From Betaproteobacteria bacterium (lineage in GTDB: Bacteria > Pseudomonadota > Gammaproteobacteria > Burkholderiales > SG8-39), in the NCBI GenBank assembly GCA_947482825.1, contig CANKMT010000010.1, positions 1 to 64,000 on the forward strand: 64,000 nucleotides of DNA, written 5' to 3'. This document shows, one piece after another, positions 1-9,778 of this stretch (its first letter is position 1; each line of letters begins with the position of its first letter). Both the position numbers and the translations under genes were made by a program. The notes under the pieces are model-generated. The model saw nothing but the letters and a program-made list of their open reading frames with translations. It was not told the origin of the DNA and ran no database searches.

Positions 1-3000
1 ACGGGGATCGCGGACGTGGATGGGGCGATCACGGGCGTGTCGAACTACAGCGTGAGCGGGACTTCGAACCTGGGTGCGAACGTGACGACCACGGGCACGC
101 AGACCTACACGGGCGCGGTGACGCTCTCGGGTGGGGCGCGCACGCTGACGGCCTCGACGGCGACCTTCAACGGGACGCTGGCCGGTGGGACGAATTCGCT
201 GGCGGTGACGGGCAACGCGGTGTTTGGCGATGCGGGTGCGGACACGGTGAACGCTCTGACGACGCTGACGGTGTCGGGCACGACGGCGATCAACACGGAT
301 GTGCTGACGACCTCGGGGCTGCAGACCTACACGGGTGCGGTGACGCTGGCCAATTCGCCGGTGCTCACGGGCGCCAATGTGACCTTCAGCAACACGGTGA
401 ACGGTGCGGCCGCGCTGACGGTGACCGATTCGGGGACGACGACGTTCACGGGCCTGGTGGGCAGTGGTACGGCGCTCACGAGCCTGACCACGAACGGCGG
501 GGGCACTACCGTGTTCAACGGCGGCAGCGTGACCACGAGTGGCGCCCAAACCTACACCGATTCGATAACCCTAAGCGCGAACACCAGCTTCAACGGTACG
601 ACCGCCAATTTCGCCGGCGGACTGAACGGCGGCGGTTTCGACCTGACGCTTGGATACACGGGGACCACAACGCTGAACGGCCTCACGCTGGTCGGCAGCC
701 TGGTCACCAACAACGGCGGCACGACTGACCTTGCGGGGACGATCTCCACCTCCGGCACGCAGACCTACACCGATGCGGTCACGTTGTCGGCCGCAACCAC
801 GCTAACCAGTACGGGCAATTCGGCGATTTCACTGAACAACACGGTGAATGGTGCCCAGACGCTGGCGGCGAATACCACTGGAGCAACGACGTTCGGTGGT
901 GTCGTGGGTGGAACAACGGCACTCACCAGTGTCACGACCAATACCGGCGGCACCACCAGCGCCTTGAGCGTAACGACGACCGGCACACAGACCTACAACG
1001 ACAGCCTGACCACCAACGGGACCTACACGACGACGAACGCGGCCTTCCTGGCGGCGGGCACGACGACGCTGGGCGGCGCGACGACGGTGACCACGGGCTC
1101 GGGTAGCGTGACCTTCACGGGCGCGGTGAATGGTGCCCAGGCGCTGGTGGTCAATACGACCGGCGCGACAACCTTCACGGGGGCGGTGGGTACCACGACG
1201 GCGCTGACCAGCCTGACCACGGATGCTGGCGGCACGACGGCGATCAATGGCGGGGCGGTCTCGACGACAGCGGCCCAGACGTACGGCGATGCGGTGACAT
1301 TGGGCGCGGCGACTACGATCACGGGCGCGGGCAATACGTTCTCGAGCACGCTGAACGGGGCGCAAACGTTGTCGATCGTCGACAGCGGGACGACGACCTT
1401 CAGCGCCATCGTGGGTGGCACGACCGCCCTGGCCAGCATCACTACGGACGCCGCAGGCTCGACGGCGATCAACGGCGGTTCGATAACGACCACGGGCGCC
1501 CAGACCTACAACGATCCGGTGACGCTCGGCGCGGGCACGACGCTGGCCTCGACCGGTGGCGGGGCGATCACGTTGGCGGGCACGGTGAACGGCGCGCAGA
1601 CGCTTGCGGTGAACACCTCGGGCGCGACGACCCTTGGCGGCATTGTGGGCGGCACGACGGCGCTCACGAGCCTGACAACGGACGCAGTCGGCACGACCGC
1701 AATCAATGGTGGTGGCGTAACGACATCGGGCGCGCAAACGTATGGCGACACCGTTACCCTGGGTGCAGGCACGACCATCACGGGCGTGGGCAACACGTTT
1801 TCTGGGACGGTGAACGGTGCGCAGACGCTGTCGATCGTTGACAGCGGCACGACGACGTTCACGGGCGCGGTGGGTGGCACGACGGCGCTGACCAGCCTGA
1901 CGACGAACGCGGGTGGGACGACGGCGATCAACGGCGGGGTGGTGACGACTTCGGCGGCGCAGACCTACGGTGATGCGGTGACGCTGGGTGCGGCGACGAC
2001 GATCACGGGCGTGGGCAACACGTTCTCTGGGACGATGAACGGTGCGCAGACGCTGTCGATCGTTGACAGCGGCACGACGACGTTCACGGGCGCGGTGGGT
2101 GGCACGACGGCGCTGACCAGCCTGACGACGAACGCTGGTGGGACGACGGCGATCAACGGCGGGGTGGTGACGACTTCGGCGGCGCAGACCTACGGCGATG
2201 CGCTCACGCTAGGTGCGGCCACGACGCTCACGGGCGTGGGCAACACCTTCAACGGCACGGTGAACGGCGCGCAATCCCTGTCGATCGTAGACAGCGGTGC
2301 CACAACCTTCGCGGCTGCGGTGGGCAACACCACGGCGCTGGCCAGCCTTACCACCAACGCGGGTGGCACCACTTCGCTGCAAAACGTGACCACGACGGGT
2401 GCGCAGAGCTATGGCGATAGCGCGACGCTCAACGGCACGTACACGACGACCAACAGCGCGATGAACGTGGCGGGCACGACGACGCTGGCGGGGGCGACCA
2501 CGGTTTCAACCGGGACGGGCAGCGCGACCTTCTCGGGCGCGGTAAATGGCGCGAACGCGCTGACGGTCAACAGCACAGGAGCGACGCTCTTCAGCTCCGC
2601 CGTCGGCGGAACGACGGCCTTGGCCAGCCTGACGACCGATGCAGGCGGTACTTCGAGCATGCAAAGCGTGACGACGACCGGGGCACAGGCGTACGGCGAT
2701 AGCGTTACGACCAACGGGACGTACACGACGGGGGCATCGCCGTTCAGCGTGGCGGGCACTACGACGCTGGCCGGCGCAACGAATGTGACCACCGGGACTG
2801 GAGGTTTGGTGACCTTCACCGGCGCCGTGAATGGTGCGCAGACGCTGACTATCAACGGTGGGGCCGCGGTTACTTTTGGCTCGGATGTAGGCGCAACCAC
2901 GGCCCTCACGGGATTGTCGGTGACTGCGCCTTCGACCACGACCCGAAACATATCCACCACGGGTGACCAGAGGTTCACTGGCAACGCAACGTTCAACAGC

Positions 3001-3876
3001 ACGCTCAGCACGGGCGGTGGCGCCTTCACCGTCACCGGCAACACGATTGCGGGCAATCTCGGTAACGGCCAGCTCATCATCACTACCGGCGCCGGCAACG
3101 TGGTCCTGACCGGTACAGTCAACGGCGCAACGGCCGGCGGCCAGTCGCTCACGATCCTGAGTTCGGGAGACACTACATTCGGGAGCTCAGTTGGCGGATC
3201 GACGGCCCTCTCCACATTCACGACAGATGCGGGGGGCACCACGAGTCTTGCCGGCTCGGTCACCGTAAGCGGGACTGCGGCGAATCCGGCCTCCCGGCTG
3301 ATCACGATCGGCGACTCCGCAAGGGCAACCGGAAACGTCACGCTGACCAGCACCAACGGCGGGGCGGTGACGATGAACAGCTTCTCGTTCACGGCGCCGA
3401 TCACCCTGAGCATCAGCACCTCCGGCTCGGTAATCATTACAGGCACGTCTGCGATAGGCTCGATCGCCAATCCGTTGATCCTGACCCAGACTCCTGTAAA
3501 CGTGCAGACCCTCAACGCAATCGGATTGTCATTCACATCCCCGGAACAGCCGTCCGGATTGATCTTCTTCCCGGGTTCGTCTGTGTCGGCGTTCCTGGGC
3601 GGGTCGGGTTCATCAGTCGTTCTGGCCGCGAATGCTTCCCAGTTGCTGGCGAATGCCACTGTTTCGAGCGTGCAGGGAACCGCGGCTACGGCGGTCGCGG
3701 AAGCCTCGAAAGTCGGCTTCGACACTGACAGCGTGGCGCAGCAGATCAACTACGGCTTCGCGGGCGACGTAGGTGTGAGCCCGCCGATGAACCACACGAT
3801 CGACGAGACGGGCGTTTCGGTGCCCGAGGGATTCGGCGAGGAAGCCGAGGAAGACGAGGATCCGAAGAAGAAGTAA
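1..3876 (+). CDS. Giant repetitive beta-strand-repeat / filamentous haemagglutinin-like surface protein, 3' part (5' end outside window)
   Basis: Frame is open to the window edge (ORF track starts at a GTG at 16). About 13 units carry the signature QTY.D..TL ... VNGAQTL ... TTTFTGAVGGTTALTSLTTxAGGTT. Low-complexity T/G/A-rich composition; acidic/basic tail EEDEDPKKK. Confidence 0.85.
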   Translation, partial: TGIADVDGAITGVSNYSVSGTSNLGANVTTTGTQTYTGAVTLSGGARTLTASTATFNGTLAGGTNSLAVTGNAVFGDAGADTVNALTTLTVSGTTAINTDVLTTSGLQTYTGAVTLANSPVLTGANVTFSNTVNGAAALTVTDSGTTTFTGLVGSGTALTSLTTNGGGTTVFNGGSVTTSGAQTYTDSITLSANTSFNGTTANFAGGLNGGGFDLTLGYTGTTTLNGLTLVGSLVTNNGGTTDLAGTISTSGTQTYTDAVTLSAATTLTSTGNSAISLNNTVNGAQTLAANTTGATTFGGVVGGTTALTSVTTNTGGTTSALSVTTTGTQTYNDSLTTNGTYTTTNAAFLAAGTTTLGGATTVTTGSGSVTFTGAVNGAQALVVNTTGATTFTGAVGTTTALTSLTTDAGGTTAINGGAVSTTAAQTYGDAVTLGAATTITGAGNTFSSTLNGAQTLSIVDSGTTTFSAIVGGTTALASITTDAAGSTAINGGSITTTGAQTYNDPVTLGAGTTLASTGGGAITLAGTVNGAQTLAVNTSGATTLGGIVGGTTALTSLTTDAVGTTAINGGGVTTSGAQTYGDTVTLGAGTTITGVGNTFSGTVNGAQTLSIVDSGTTTFTGAVGGTTALTSLTTNAGGTTAINGGVVTTSAAQTYGDAVTLGAATTITGVGNTFSGTMNGAQTLSIVDSGTTTFTGAVGGTTALTSLTTNAGGTTAINGGVVTTSAAQTYGDALTLGAATTLTGVGNTFNGTVNGAQSLSIVDSGATTFAAAVGNTTALASLTTNAGGTTSLQNVTTTGAQSYGDSATLNGTYTTTNSAMNVAGTTTLAGATTVSTGTGSATFSGAVNGANALTVNSTGATLFSSAVGGTTALASLTTDAGGTSSMQSVTTTGAQAYGDSVTTNGTYTTGASPFSVAGTTTLAGATNVTTGTGGLVTFTGAVNGAQTLTINGGAAVTFGSDVGATTALTGLSVTAPSTTTRNISTTGDQRFTGNATFNSTLSTGGGAFTVTGNTIAGNLGNGQLIITTGAGNVVLTGTVNGATAGGQSLTILSSGDTTFGSSVGGSTALSTFTTDAGGTTSLAGSVTVSGTAANPASRLITIGDSARATGNVTLTSTNGGAVTMNSFSFTAPITLSISTSGSVIITGTSAIGSIANPLILTQTPVNVQTLNAIGLSFTSPEQPSGLIFFPGSSVSAFLGGSGSSVVLAANASQLLANATVSSVQGTAATAVAEASKVGFDTDSVAQQINYGFAGDVGVSPPMNHTIDETGVSVPEGFGEEAEEDEDPKKK
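1780..2204 (+). repeat. Two near-identical tandem 225-bp (75-aa) repeat units inside the adhesin gene
   Basis: acgggcgtgggcaacacgtt... at 1780 recurs at 2005 (offset 225). I count about 3 mismatches over roughly 190 nt. Confidence 0.85.
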
Positions 3877-3895
3877 CCCGGCTCTCCGCAAAATA

Positions 3896-3925
3896 AACGC
3901 GCCCTGGCAACAGGGCGCGTTTTCT
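3896..3925 (+). terminator. Rho-independent terminator of the adhesin gene
   Basis: aacgcgccctg-GCAA-cagggcgcgtt followed by tttct: 11-bp stem, GNRA tetraloop, T-rich tail, 20 nt after the stop codon. Confidence 0.85.
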
Positions 3926-3960
3926 ATTGGGGGCGCCGGGCGGGCGCCCTGGTCGATTCG

Positions 3961-4896
3961 CTAGACGACCGGCGTCAGCAGCGGCTTGCCCGCGTACATG
4001 GCGCGCAGGTTGTCCACCTGCAGCATGCCCATGGCGAAGCGCGTTTCGTGCGTCGCGCTGCCCACGTGCGGGAAAAGGACGGCGTTGTCGAGCGCGTAGA
4101 AGCCGGAAGGCACTTTCGGCTCCTCCGCGAACACGTCCAGGCCCGCGCCCGCGATTTTTCCGTCCTGCAGGTACTTGAGCAGCACCGGCTGGTCGACCAC
4201 CGAGCCGCGGGAGATGTTGATTAGGTATCCCTTTGGCCCGAGCGCGTCGAGGACCTTTGCGTTCACGAGGTTCTTCGTTTCCGCGCCGCCTGGCGTCACC
4301 AGCATCAGCACGTCCGACGCCTTGGCAAGCGACACCGGATCCGGGTGGTAGTGGTAGGGCACGTCTTTCTTGTTGCGGTTGTGGTACGCGATCTTCATGC
4401 CCGAGGCCTGCGCGCGCCGGGCGATCGCCTCTCCGATGCGTCCGAGTCCGACGATGCCCATGGTCTTGCCGCTAAGCGAGGTGGCGAGCGGATAACCCCC
4501 GCGCGCAGCCCATGAGCCCGAGCGCAGGTAGGCCTCGCACTGGGGGAGCTTGCGCAGCGTGTTCATGGTCAGCGCCATCGCGGTATCGGCGACGCAGTCG
4601 TTCAGCACGTCGGGCGTGTTGGTCACCCGGATCCCGCGCTTCTTGGCGGCGTCCACGTCGACCGAGTCGTATCCCACGCCGAAATGCGAGATCAGCTTGA
4701 GGTTGGGCAACGCGTCCATCATTGCCGCGTTCACGCCGGCCCCGCCGCTCGCGATGCCCTTCACCTTGGGGGCGAGCTCCTTCAGGAAGGCGTCGCGATC
4801 CTTGGCCTCATAGAGCCGGTGCGCGTTGAATTCCTTCTCGAGGATCTCCTGGGTCGGCTGGTGCAGCTTTGCGACGATGATGATGTCGGGTTTCAT
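3961..4896 (-). CDS. D-isomer-specific 2-hydroxyacid dehydrogenase (glyoxylate/hydroxypyruvate reductase-like)
   Basis: NAD-binding GIVGLGRIGEAIARR; NISRGSVVDQPVL; C-terminal FPHVGSATHETR. Confidence 0.9.
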   Translation of the reverse strand: MKPDIIIVAKLHQPTQEILEKEFNAHRLYEAKDRDAFLKELAPKVKGIASGGAGVNAAMMDALPNLKLISHFGVGYDSVDVDAAKKRGIRVTNTPDVLNDCVADTAMALTMNTLRKLPQCEAYLRSGSWAARGGYPLATSLSGKTMGIVGLGRIGEAIARRAQASGMKIAYHNRNKKDVPYHYHPDPVSLAKASDVLMLVTPGGAETKNLVNAKVLDALGPKGYLINISRGSVVDQPVLLKYLQDGKIAGAGLDVFAEEPKVPSGFYALDNAVLFPHVGSATHETRFAMGMLQVDNLRAMYAGKPLLTPVV

Positions 4897-4921
4897 TGCT
4901 TCCTTCGTTTCGGTTCGGGTT

Positions 4922-5686
4922 TCAGGACTTGTACTTGGCGCACAGGGCCTCGGCGCTTCTTGCGAGGAGCCCCACGTCCGCGCCCACGGCGCAAAAGAGC
5001 GTGCCGGCGGCTAGCATCCGGCGTGCGTCGGCCTCGACGGGCGTAAGGTAGCCGGGCGCCTTGCCGGCCTTCGCGATGCGCCGCATGGCGTCCTCGATGA
5101 GCGGCAGGATCTTCGGGTTCGACGTCTCCCCGGGATAGCCCATCGATGCATGCAGGTCCGCAGGGCCGATGAAAACCCCGTCCACGCCGTCGACGGCGCA
5201 GATGGACTCGATGTTCTTCATGGCCTCTTCGGTCTCGACCTGCACCAGCACGCAGATTTCCTCGTGCGCGCGCCTGGCGTAGTCCTTGACCCGGCCGAAC
5301 CGCGTGGCGCGGGTGGTGCCGGCGACGCCGCGGACGCCGGCCGGCGGGTAGCGCGTGTACGAAACGGCGGCCTTCGCTTCCTCGGCGTTGCAAACGTAGG
5401 GGATCAGCAGCGACTGGGCGCCTGCATCCAGCAGGCGCTTGATCGCGACCATGTCGTTCCACGGCACGCGCACGACCGGGTGACTCGGATAGGCCGCGGC
5501 CGCCTGCAGTTGCGAGAGCACGCTTTCGAGGTCGTTCGGCGAGTGCTCCTGGTCGAGGAGCAGCCAGTCGAAGCCCGCGCCGGCGATCACCTCGACCGTG
5601 TAGTTCGAAGAGAGGCTTGACCAAAGGCCGATCTGTACCTTGCCGGCCTTGAGCGCGCGTTTGAATTGGTTCGGCGGGAGTTCCAT
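4922..5686 (-). CDS. HpcH/HpaI aldolase/citrate lyase family protein
   Basis: GLWSSL..., GFDWLLLDQEHSPND, VQVETEEAMKNIESICAVDGVDGVFIGPADL. Confidence 0.9.
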   Translation of the reverse strand: MELPPNQFKRALKAGKVQIGLWSSLSSNYTVEVIAGAGFDWLLLDQEHSPNDLESVLSQLQAAAAYPSHPVVRVPWNDMVAIKRLLDAGAQSLLIPYVCNAEEAKAAVSYTRYPPAGVRGVAGTTRATRFGRVKDYARRAHEEICVLVQVETEEAMKNIESICAVDGVDGVFIGPADLHASMGYPGETSNPKILPLIEDAMRRIAKAGKAPGYLTPVEADARRMLAAGTLFCAVGADVGLLARSAEALCAKYKS

Positions 5687-5718
5687 TCTTAAAGTTCCAT
5701 ATTCGGCAATTCAAACGA

Positions 5719-5749
5719 CCGGAGAGCCGCTTTGGAGGCGGATCTCCGG
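5719..5749. repeat. Intra-operon hairpin
   Basis: ccggaga-g-ccgc ... gcgg-a-tctccgg: 7 bp plus 4 bp stem around one mismatch, between the tctC-like stop and the aldolase start. Confidence 0.55.
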
Positions 5750-5771
5750 AAATGAAAGTGCATGAATCCGG

Positions 5772-6734
5772 TCAGTCGGCCTTGACCCTGGCCTCCTTGA
5801 CGACCTTCGCCCAGCGCGCCTTTTCGCTGACGATGAACCCTCCAAGCTGCTCGGGCGTATCGGCGCGGACCTCGGTGCCCTGCTTGGCGAGCATGTCTTT
5901 CATGTCCGCGGTATTCAGGATCTTCGTCAGCTCGGCGTTGAGCTTGGCGATCGTATCGCGCGGCGTGTTGGCCGGGGCGAGCAGCCCCTGGTAGGAGCCG
6001 GTCACGAATCCCGGCAGGCCGGATTCGATCAGGGTCGGCAGCTCCGGCGCCGAAGCGGCCCGCTGCGCACCGGTCATCGCGATGCCGCGCAGCCGCCCGC
6101 TCTTGACCGAGGGGTAGGTGGCGAGCATGCCGTTGAAGAGCACGTTCGACTGTCCTGCAACCACATCCGTCACCGCGGCGGATCCGCCCTTGTAGGGGAT
6201 ATAGGCCCACTGGATGCCGGTGCGCTGCGCGAAATCCACGCCGGCGAGGTGCGGCGCACCGCCCGTACCCGAATTCGCGAAGTTGAGCTTGCCCGGATTC
6301 GCTTTTGCATACGCAACGAGCTCCTTCACGTTGGTTGCCGGGATCGAAGGGTGCACGGCGAGCACATGCGGCGAGTAGGACACCATGATGACCGGCGCGA
6401 AGTCCTTCACCGGGTCGAAGGGCATGTTGAGATAGACGCTCGGGTTGATCGCGATGGCGCCCACGTCGGACAGCAGCATCGTGTAGCCGTCCGGTGCCGA
6501 GCGAACGACGAACTCGGCACCCACGTTGCCGTTGGCTCCGGTCCTGTTCTCCACCACGACAGGCTGCCCCCACGCTTCGGTCATCTTGGGGCCGATCGCG
6601 CGGGCGAGGATGTCCGAGGTGCCGCCCGCGGCGAACGGCACCACGATGCGGATCGGCTTGTTCGGGTAGGCCTGCGCGAACGCGGCGCCGGCCGCGAGCG
6701 AAAACGAAATGGCGACTGCAGTGAGCTTGAACAC
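5772..6734 (-). CDS. Tripartite tricarboxylate transporter substrate-binding protein (Bug/TctC family)
   Basis: Signal peptide VFKLTAVAISFSLAAGAAFAQ; YPNKPIRIVVPFAAGGTSDILAR. GTG start at 6734 is preceded by GGAGGG; the tracked start at 6803 looks too early. Confidence 0.9.
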   Translation of the reverse strand: MFKLTAVAISFSLAAGAAFAQAYPNKPIRIVVPFAAGGTSDILARAIGPKMTEAWGQPVVVENRTGANGNVGAEFVVRSAPDGYTMLLSDVGAIAINPSVYLNMPFDPVKDFAPVIMVSYSPHVLAVHPSIPATNVKELVAYAKANPGKLNFANSGTGGAPHLAGVDFAQRTGIQWAYIPYKGGSAAVTDVVAGQSNVLFNGMLATYPSVKSGRLRGIAMTGAQRAASAPELPTLIESGLPGFVTGSYQGLLAPANTPRDTIAKLNAELTKILNTADMKDMLAKQGTEVRADTPEQLGGFIVSEKARWAKVVKEARVKAD

Positions 6735-6859
6735 CTGATGTCCCTCCAATGTTATGGGCCGTCGCGCGGAGTAGTGCAGGCGCCCGGCCAGTTTGAAATC
6801 CATGGATCGAATACCGGGAAGGATTCTACCCGGCGAACTCCGCGCCGGGGGCAGGCGGG

Positions 6860-7261
6860 CTAGGCTTTAGGCCAGCCCTCGTGCTGCGGCAGGCGGTCCC
6901 CGATCTCATACCAGGGCGCCTTCGAGCCGGTAAAGATGTGCATCACCGGGCGCACGCCGGGGTCGTCGTCGAGCGTGCCGAGGGCAATGTCGATCTCCTG
7001 CGGAAATTTCTCCGAAAGGAACTGCAGCGTCGAGCCGCACTTGCGGCAGAAGGTGCGCTTCGTGCGCGGCGAGGAAGCGTAAGCCGCGATGTCTTCCGCC
7101 CCCGACAGCAGCTTGAAATCGGATTGCTTCACGCGTGCATAAGTGCCGAAGGCGGCGCCATGGGCTTTGCGGCACATCGAGCAATGGCAGTGGCTGGCGC
7201 GGTCGAAAGGCCCGTTCACCTCGAAACGCACCGCCCGGCAGAGGCAGCTACCCTTGGCCAT
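6860..7261 (-). CDS. GFA family protein (CENP-V/GFA zinc domain)
   Basis: MAKGSCLCRAVRFEV, CHCSMCRKAHG, FCRKCGSTLQF. ATG at 7261 preferred over the upstream extension. Confidence 0.88.
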   Translation of the reverse strand: MAKGSCLCRAVRFEVNGPFDRASHCHCSMCRKAHGAAFGTYARVKQSDFKLLSGAEDIAAYASSPRTKRTFCRKCGSTLQFLSEKFPQEIDIALGTLDDDPGVRPVMHIFTGSKAPWYEIGDRLPQHEGWPKA

Positions 7262-7263
7262 GT

Positions 7264-7923
7264 TCACTCCTTGATTGGCCGGCGGTGGCGGTCCACCCAC
7301 CAGGCCCACGCGACAAGAATCCAGAGGGACTCGCACACCCACGCTACAGCCACGGCGCCCGGCGGCGGCGACCCGAAAACATTCATCACGTACACGATCG
7401 CAAGGAAGCCCACCAAGGCCCACAGCGCGAGTTTCCCGATGCGATCGACCGCCGAAGTGCACTTAAGGTAGATGGCAATGCCTGCGGCGAACAACAGCGA
7501 TTCGACGATGAGGGTCGCGGGAATCGAGTTCCATAACCCGAGCCCGAACTTCGGTCCTTCCCCTATCGCCAGCGGCATGTCGGGCCGATGCGAGATCGCG
7601 TCGAGCACCCAGTGGCTGAGCACGAGCAGCGCCAGCACAAATGCTTCGCGCGGCCGCCCGCGGCGAATCAGGAGATACGCGATCGCGAGCGCCAAAGCCC
7701 ATCCGATCAGCGCCACGAGGCTGTGGGAATACGGGTAACTCACAAAGTCGAGCGGCGTAACCGCCGTGATGCCCGGCGCGACCACTACCTTCTCGATCCC
7801 CAGCAAAACGAGCGTCGGCCAGACGAGGTCGGCCAGTTGCGCCGCCAGAAAGAGCACACCGAGCGAGGCCTTTGGCGCCACTTTCTTTGCGCCGAACGCG
7901 AGCGCGAAATGGCCGATGAACAT
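7264..7923 (-). CDS. Integral membrane protein, YdjM/DUF457-like
   Basis: Hydrophobic multi-TM; N-terminal MFIGHFALAFGAKK, SYPYSHSLVALI, SHWVLDAISHRPD. Confidence 0.65.
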   Translation of the reverse strand: MFIGHFALAFGAKKVAPKASLGVLFLAAQLADLVWPTLVLLGIEKVVVAPGITAVTPLDFVSYPYSHSLVALIGWALALAIAYLLIRRGRPREAFVLALLVLSHWVLDAISHRPDMPLAIGEGPKFGLGLWNSIPATLIVESLLFAAGIAIYLKCTSAVDRIGKLALWALVGFLAIVYVMNVFGSPPPGAVAVAWVCESLWILVAWAWWVDRHRRPIKE

Positions 7924-7926
7924 GGC

Positions 7927-8145
7927 TCAGGCGATCAGCGCCACAACGTCGTCTTCCCTGAGCACATCGCCCTCCGAAACGAGGATCTCGCTCAACGTGC
8001 ATGCGCGCGGCGCCTCGATCGGGATCTCCATCTTCATCGATTCGATGATGAGGATGGTCTCTCCGGCCGCGAGGCTCGCCCCTTTTGCAGCGACGATCTT
8101 CCACACGGTGCCGGCGACTTCGGTGCGGACCTTGGCGGGATTCAT
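7927..8145 (-). CDS. Biotin/lipoyl carrier protein of an acyl-CoA carboxylase
   Basis: Biotinylation motif ESMKMEIP; 72 aa. ATG at 8145 overlaps the CT stop (ATGA). Confidence 0.88.
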   Translation of the reverse strand: MNPAKVRTEVAGTVWKIVAAKGASLAAGETILIIESMKMEIPIEAPRACTLSEILVSEGDVLREDDVVALIA

Positions 8146-9695
8146 ATGGGGAAATATCCGAAAGTGGAGCGCCCGGGTTCGCGCAACGGCGCCACGAGGT
8201 TGGCAAACTCGCAAAGCAGCGCGCGCGTTTCGCGTGGATCGATCATCTCGTCGTAGGCAAAGGCTTCAAGCGTGCGGAAAGGCGAACCCAGCCGCTGCAA
8301 ACGCTCACGGAGTTCCGCAATCCTGGCCTGGGGGTCCGGTGAGGCTTCGATGTCCTTGCGGAACGCGGCCTCGATCCCGCCTTCGAGCGGCAGCGATCCC
8401 GCGCGCATCGAAGGCCAGCAATAGCGCACCGAATAGCGTGACTGATTCGAGTGTCCCGCAGCCGCGACGCCATAGGCCTTGCGCACGATGATCGCGCACC
8501 ACGGCACGGTGGTTTGCTGAATTGCGGTGAGCGCGGCCACGCCATGACGAATGGCTGCGGTTTTCTCCGCGTCCAGCCCCACGAGGAACCCCGGGATATC
8601 GGCCAGGTGCACGATCGGCAGGTGGAAGAGCTGTGCGAGCTGAGTGAACCGCGCCACCTTGCGAGAGGCATCCGCGGTCCATGCGCCGCCGTAGTGCATC
8701 GGATCGCTTGCAAGGATCGCCACCGGCCAGCCGTCCAGCCGCGCAAAGCCGGTGATGACGCCGCGCCCCCAGAACCGGCCGATCTCGAAGAACGAGCCTG
8801 CGTCGACGACCGCCTCGACGATCGGGCGCATCTTGTAGACCTTGCGGTCCTCGCGCGGAATGGCTTCGATCAGCCAGCCGACATTGCGCTTCGGATCGTC
8901 ACGCTTCTCGCTGCGCGGCGGCAGCTCAAAAACCGAGGGCGGAAGGTAGGAGAGGAACTTGCGCGCCCGCGCGAACGCATCGGCCTCGCTCTCGGCTTCG
9001 TCGTCGATTGCGCCGTTGCGCGTGTGGATCTGGCTGCCGCCAAGCTCGTTCTTTTCGAACTGGTGCGCGCCGAGCCGGTTCACCACGGGCGGGCCGGCAA
9101 CGAAAAGCTGCGAGGTGTCCTTCACCATCACCGAATAATGGCTCGCGCACACGCGCGCAGATCCGAGGCCCGCAGTCGAGCCGAGCGCCATGCCGATCAC
9201 CGGCACCGTGTTGAGGTTGGCGGTCACGAGGTCCCACCCCAAGTAGCCGGGCACACGCGAATGACCGTCCTTGTCCATCATGCCGGCCGAGCCGCCGCCG
9301 CCGGAGCCATCGACCAGCCGGATCAGCGGCAGCCGCAAGTCGGCCGCCATGGTCTCCACGCGCGTGAGCTTGTCGCGGATGCTGCCTTCGTTGGTGCCGC
9401 CGCGGATCGTGAAGTCGTCACCGGCCACGACCACGTTGCGGCCGGCGATCTTCCCCCGGCCGATCACCAGGCTCGCTGGCGCAAGCGACACGAGGTTGCC
9501 GGCTTCGTCGTAGCTCGACTTGCCGGCGATGCTGCCGACTTCGATGAAGGAGTCCGGGTCCAGCAGCTGTTCGACGCGCTCGCGCACGTTGAGCTTGCCC
9601 CCGGCCCGCTGGCGCTCCAGGCGCTCGGACCCGCCCATCTGCTTCGCAAGGCGTTGCCGCTCGCGCAGCGCTTCGACTTCCTTTTCCCAGCCCAT
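8142..9695 (-). CDS. Acyl-CoA carboxylase, carboxyltransferase subunit
   Basis: GGSERLERQRAGGKLNVRERVEQLLDPDSFIEVG; RLVDGSGGGG; LADIPGFLVGLDAEK; EGGIEAAF. Confidence 0.92.
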   Translation of the reverse strand: MGWEKEVEALRERQRLAKQMGGSERLERQRAGGKLNVRERVEQLLDPDSFIEVGSIAGKSSYDEAGNLVSLAPASLVIGRGKIAGRNVVVAGDDFTIRGGTNEGSIRDKLTRVETMAADLRLPLIRLVDGSGGGGSAGMMDKDGHSRVPGYLGWDLVTANLNTVPVIGMALGSTAGLGSARVCASHYSVMVKDTSQLFVAGPPVVNRLGAHQFEKNELGGSQIHTRNGAIDDEAESEADAFARARKFLSYLPPSVFELPPRSEKRDDPKRNVGWLIEAIPREDRKVYKMRPIVEAVVDAGSFFEIGRFWGRGVITGFARLDGWPVAILASDPMHYGGAWTADASRKVARFTQLAQLFHLPIVHLADIPGFLVGLDAEKTAAIRHGVAALTAIQQTTVPWCAIIVRKAYGVAAAGHSNQSRYSVRYCWPSMRAGSLPLEGGIEAAFRKDIEASPDPQARIAELRERLQRLGSPFRTLEAFAYDEMIDPRETRALLCEFANLVAPLREPGRSTFGYFPI

Positions 9696-9778
9696 GGGTG
9701 TCTATGTCAAAATAGAACAATAAATTGGCATGATCGCCGCACCAGTGCTTGTTTATTAGAAACTAAAGTTCCACATTA

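Noticed and set aside
829-1737. 302-aa alternative-frame + ORF and several minus-strand ORFs inside the adhesin gene
   Set aside because: Arg/Ala-rich or Val/Pro-rich readings generated by the GC-rich repeat array; repeats force parallel open frames.
1000-2900. Regular repeats considered as a CRISPR array
   Set aside because: Units are about 225 bp, coding, and contiguous with no unique spacers. No CRISPR-like array noticed anywhere in the window.
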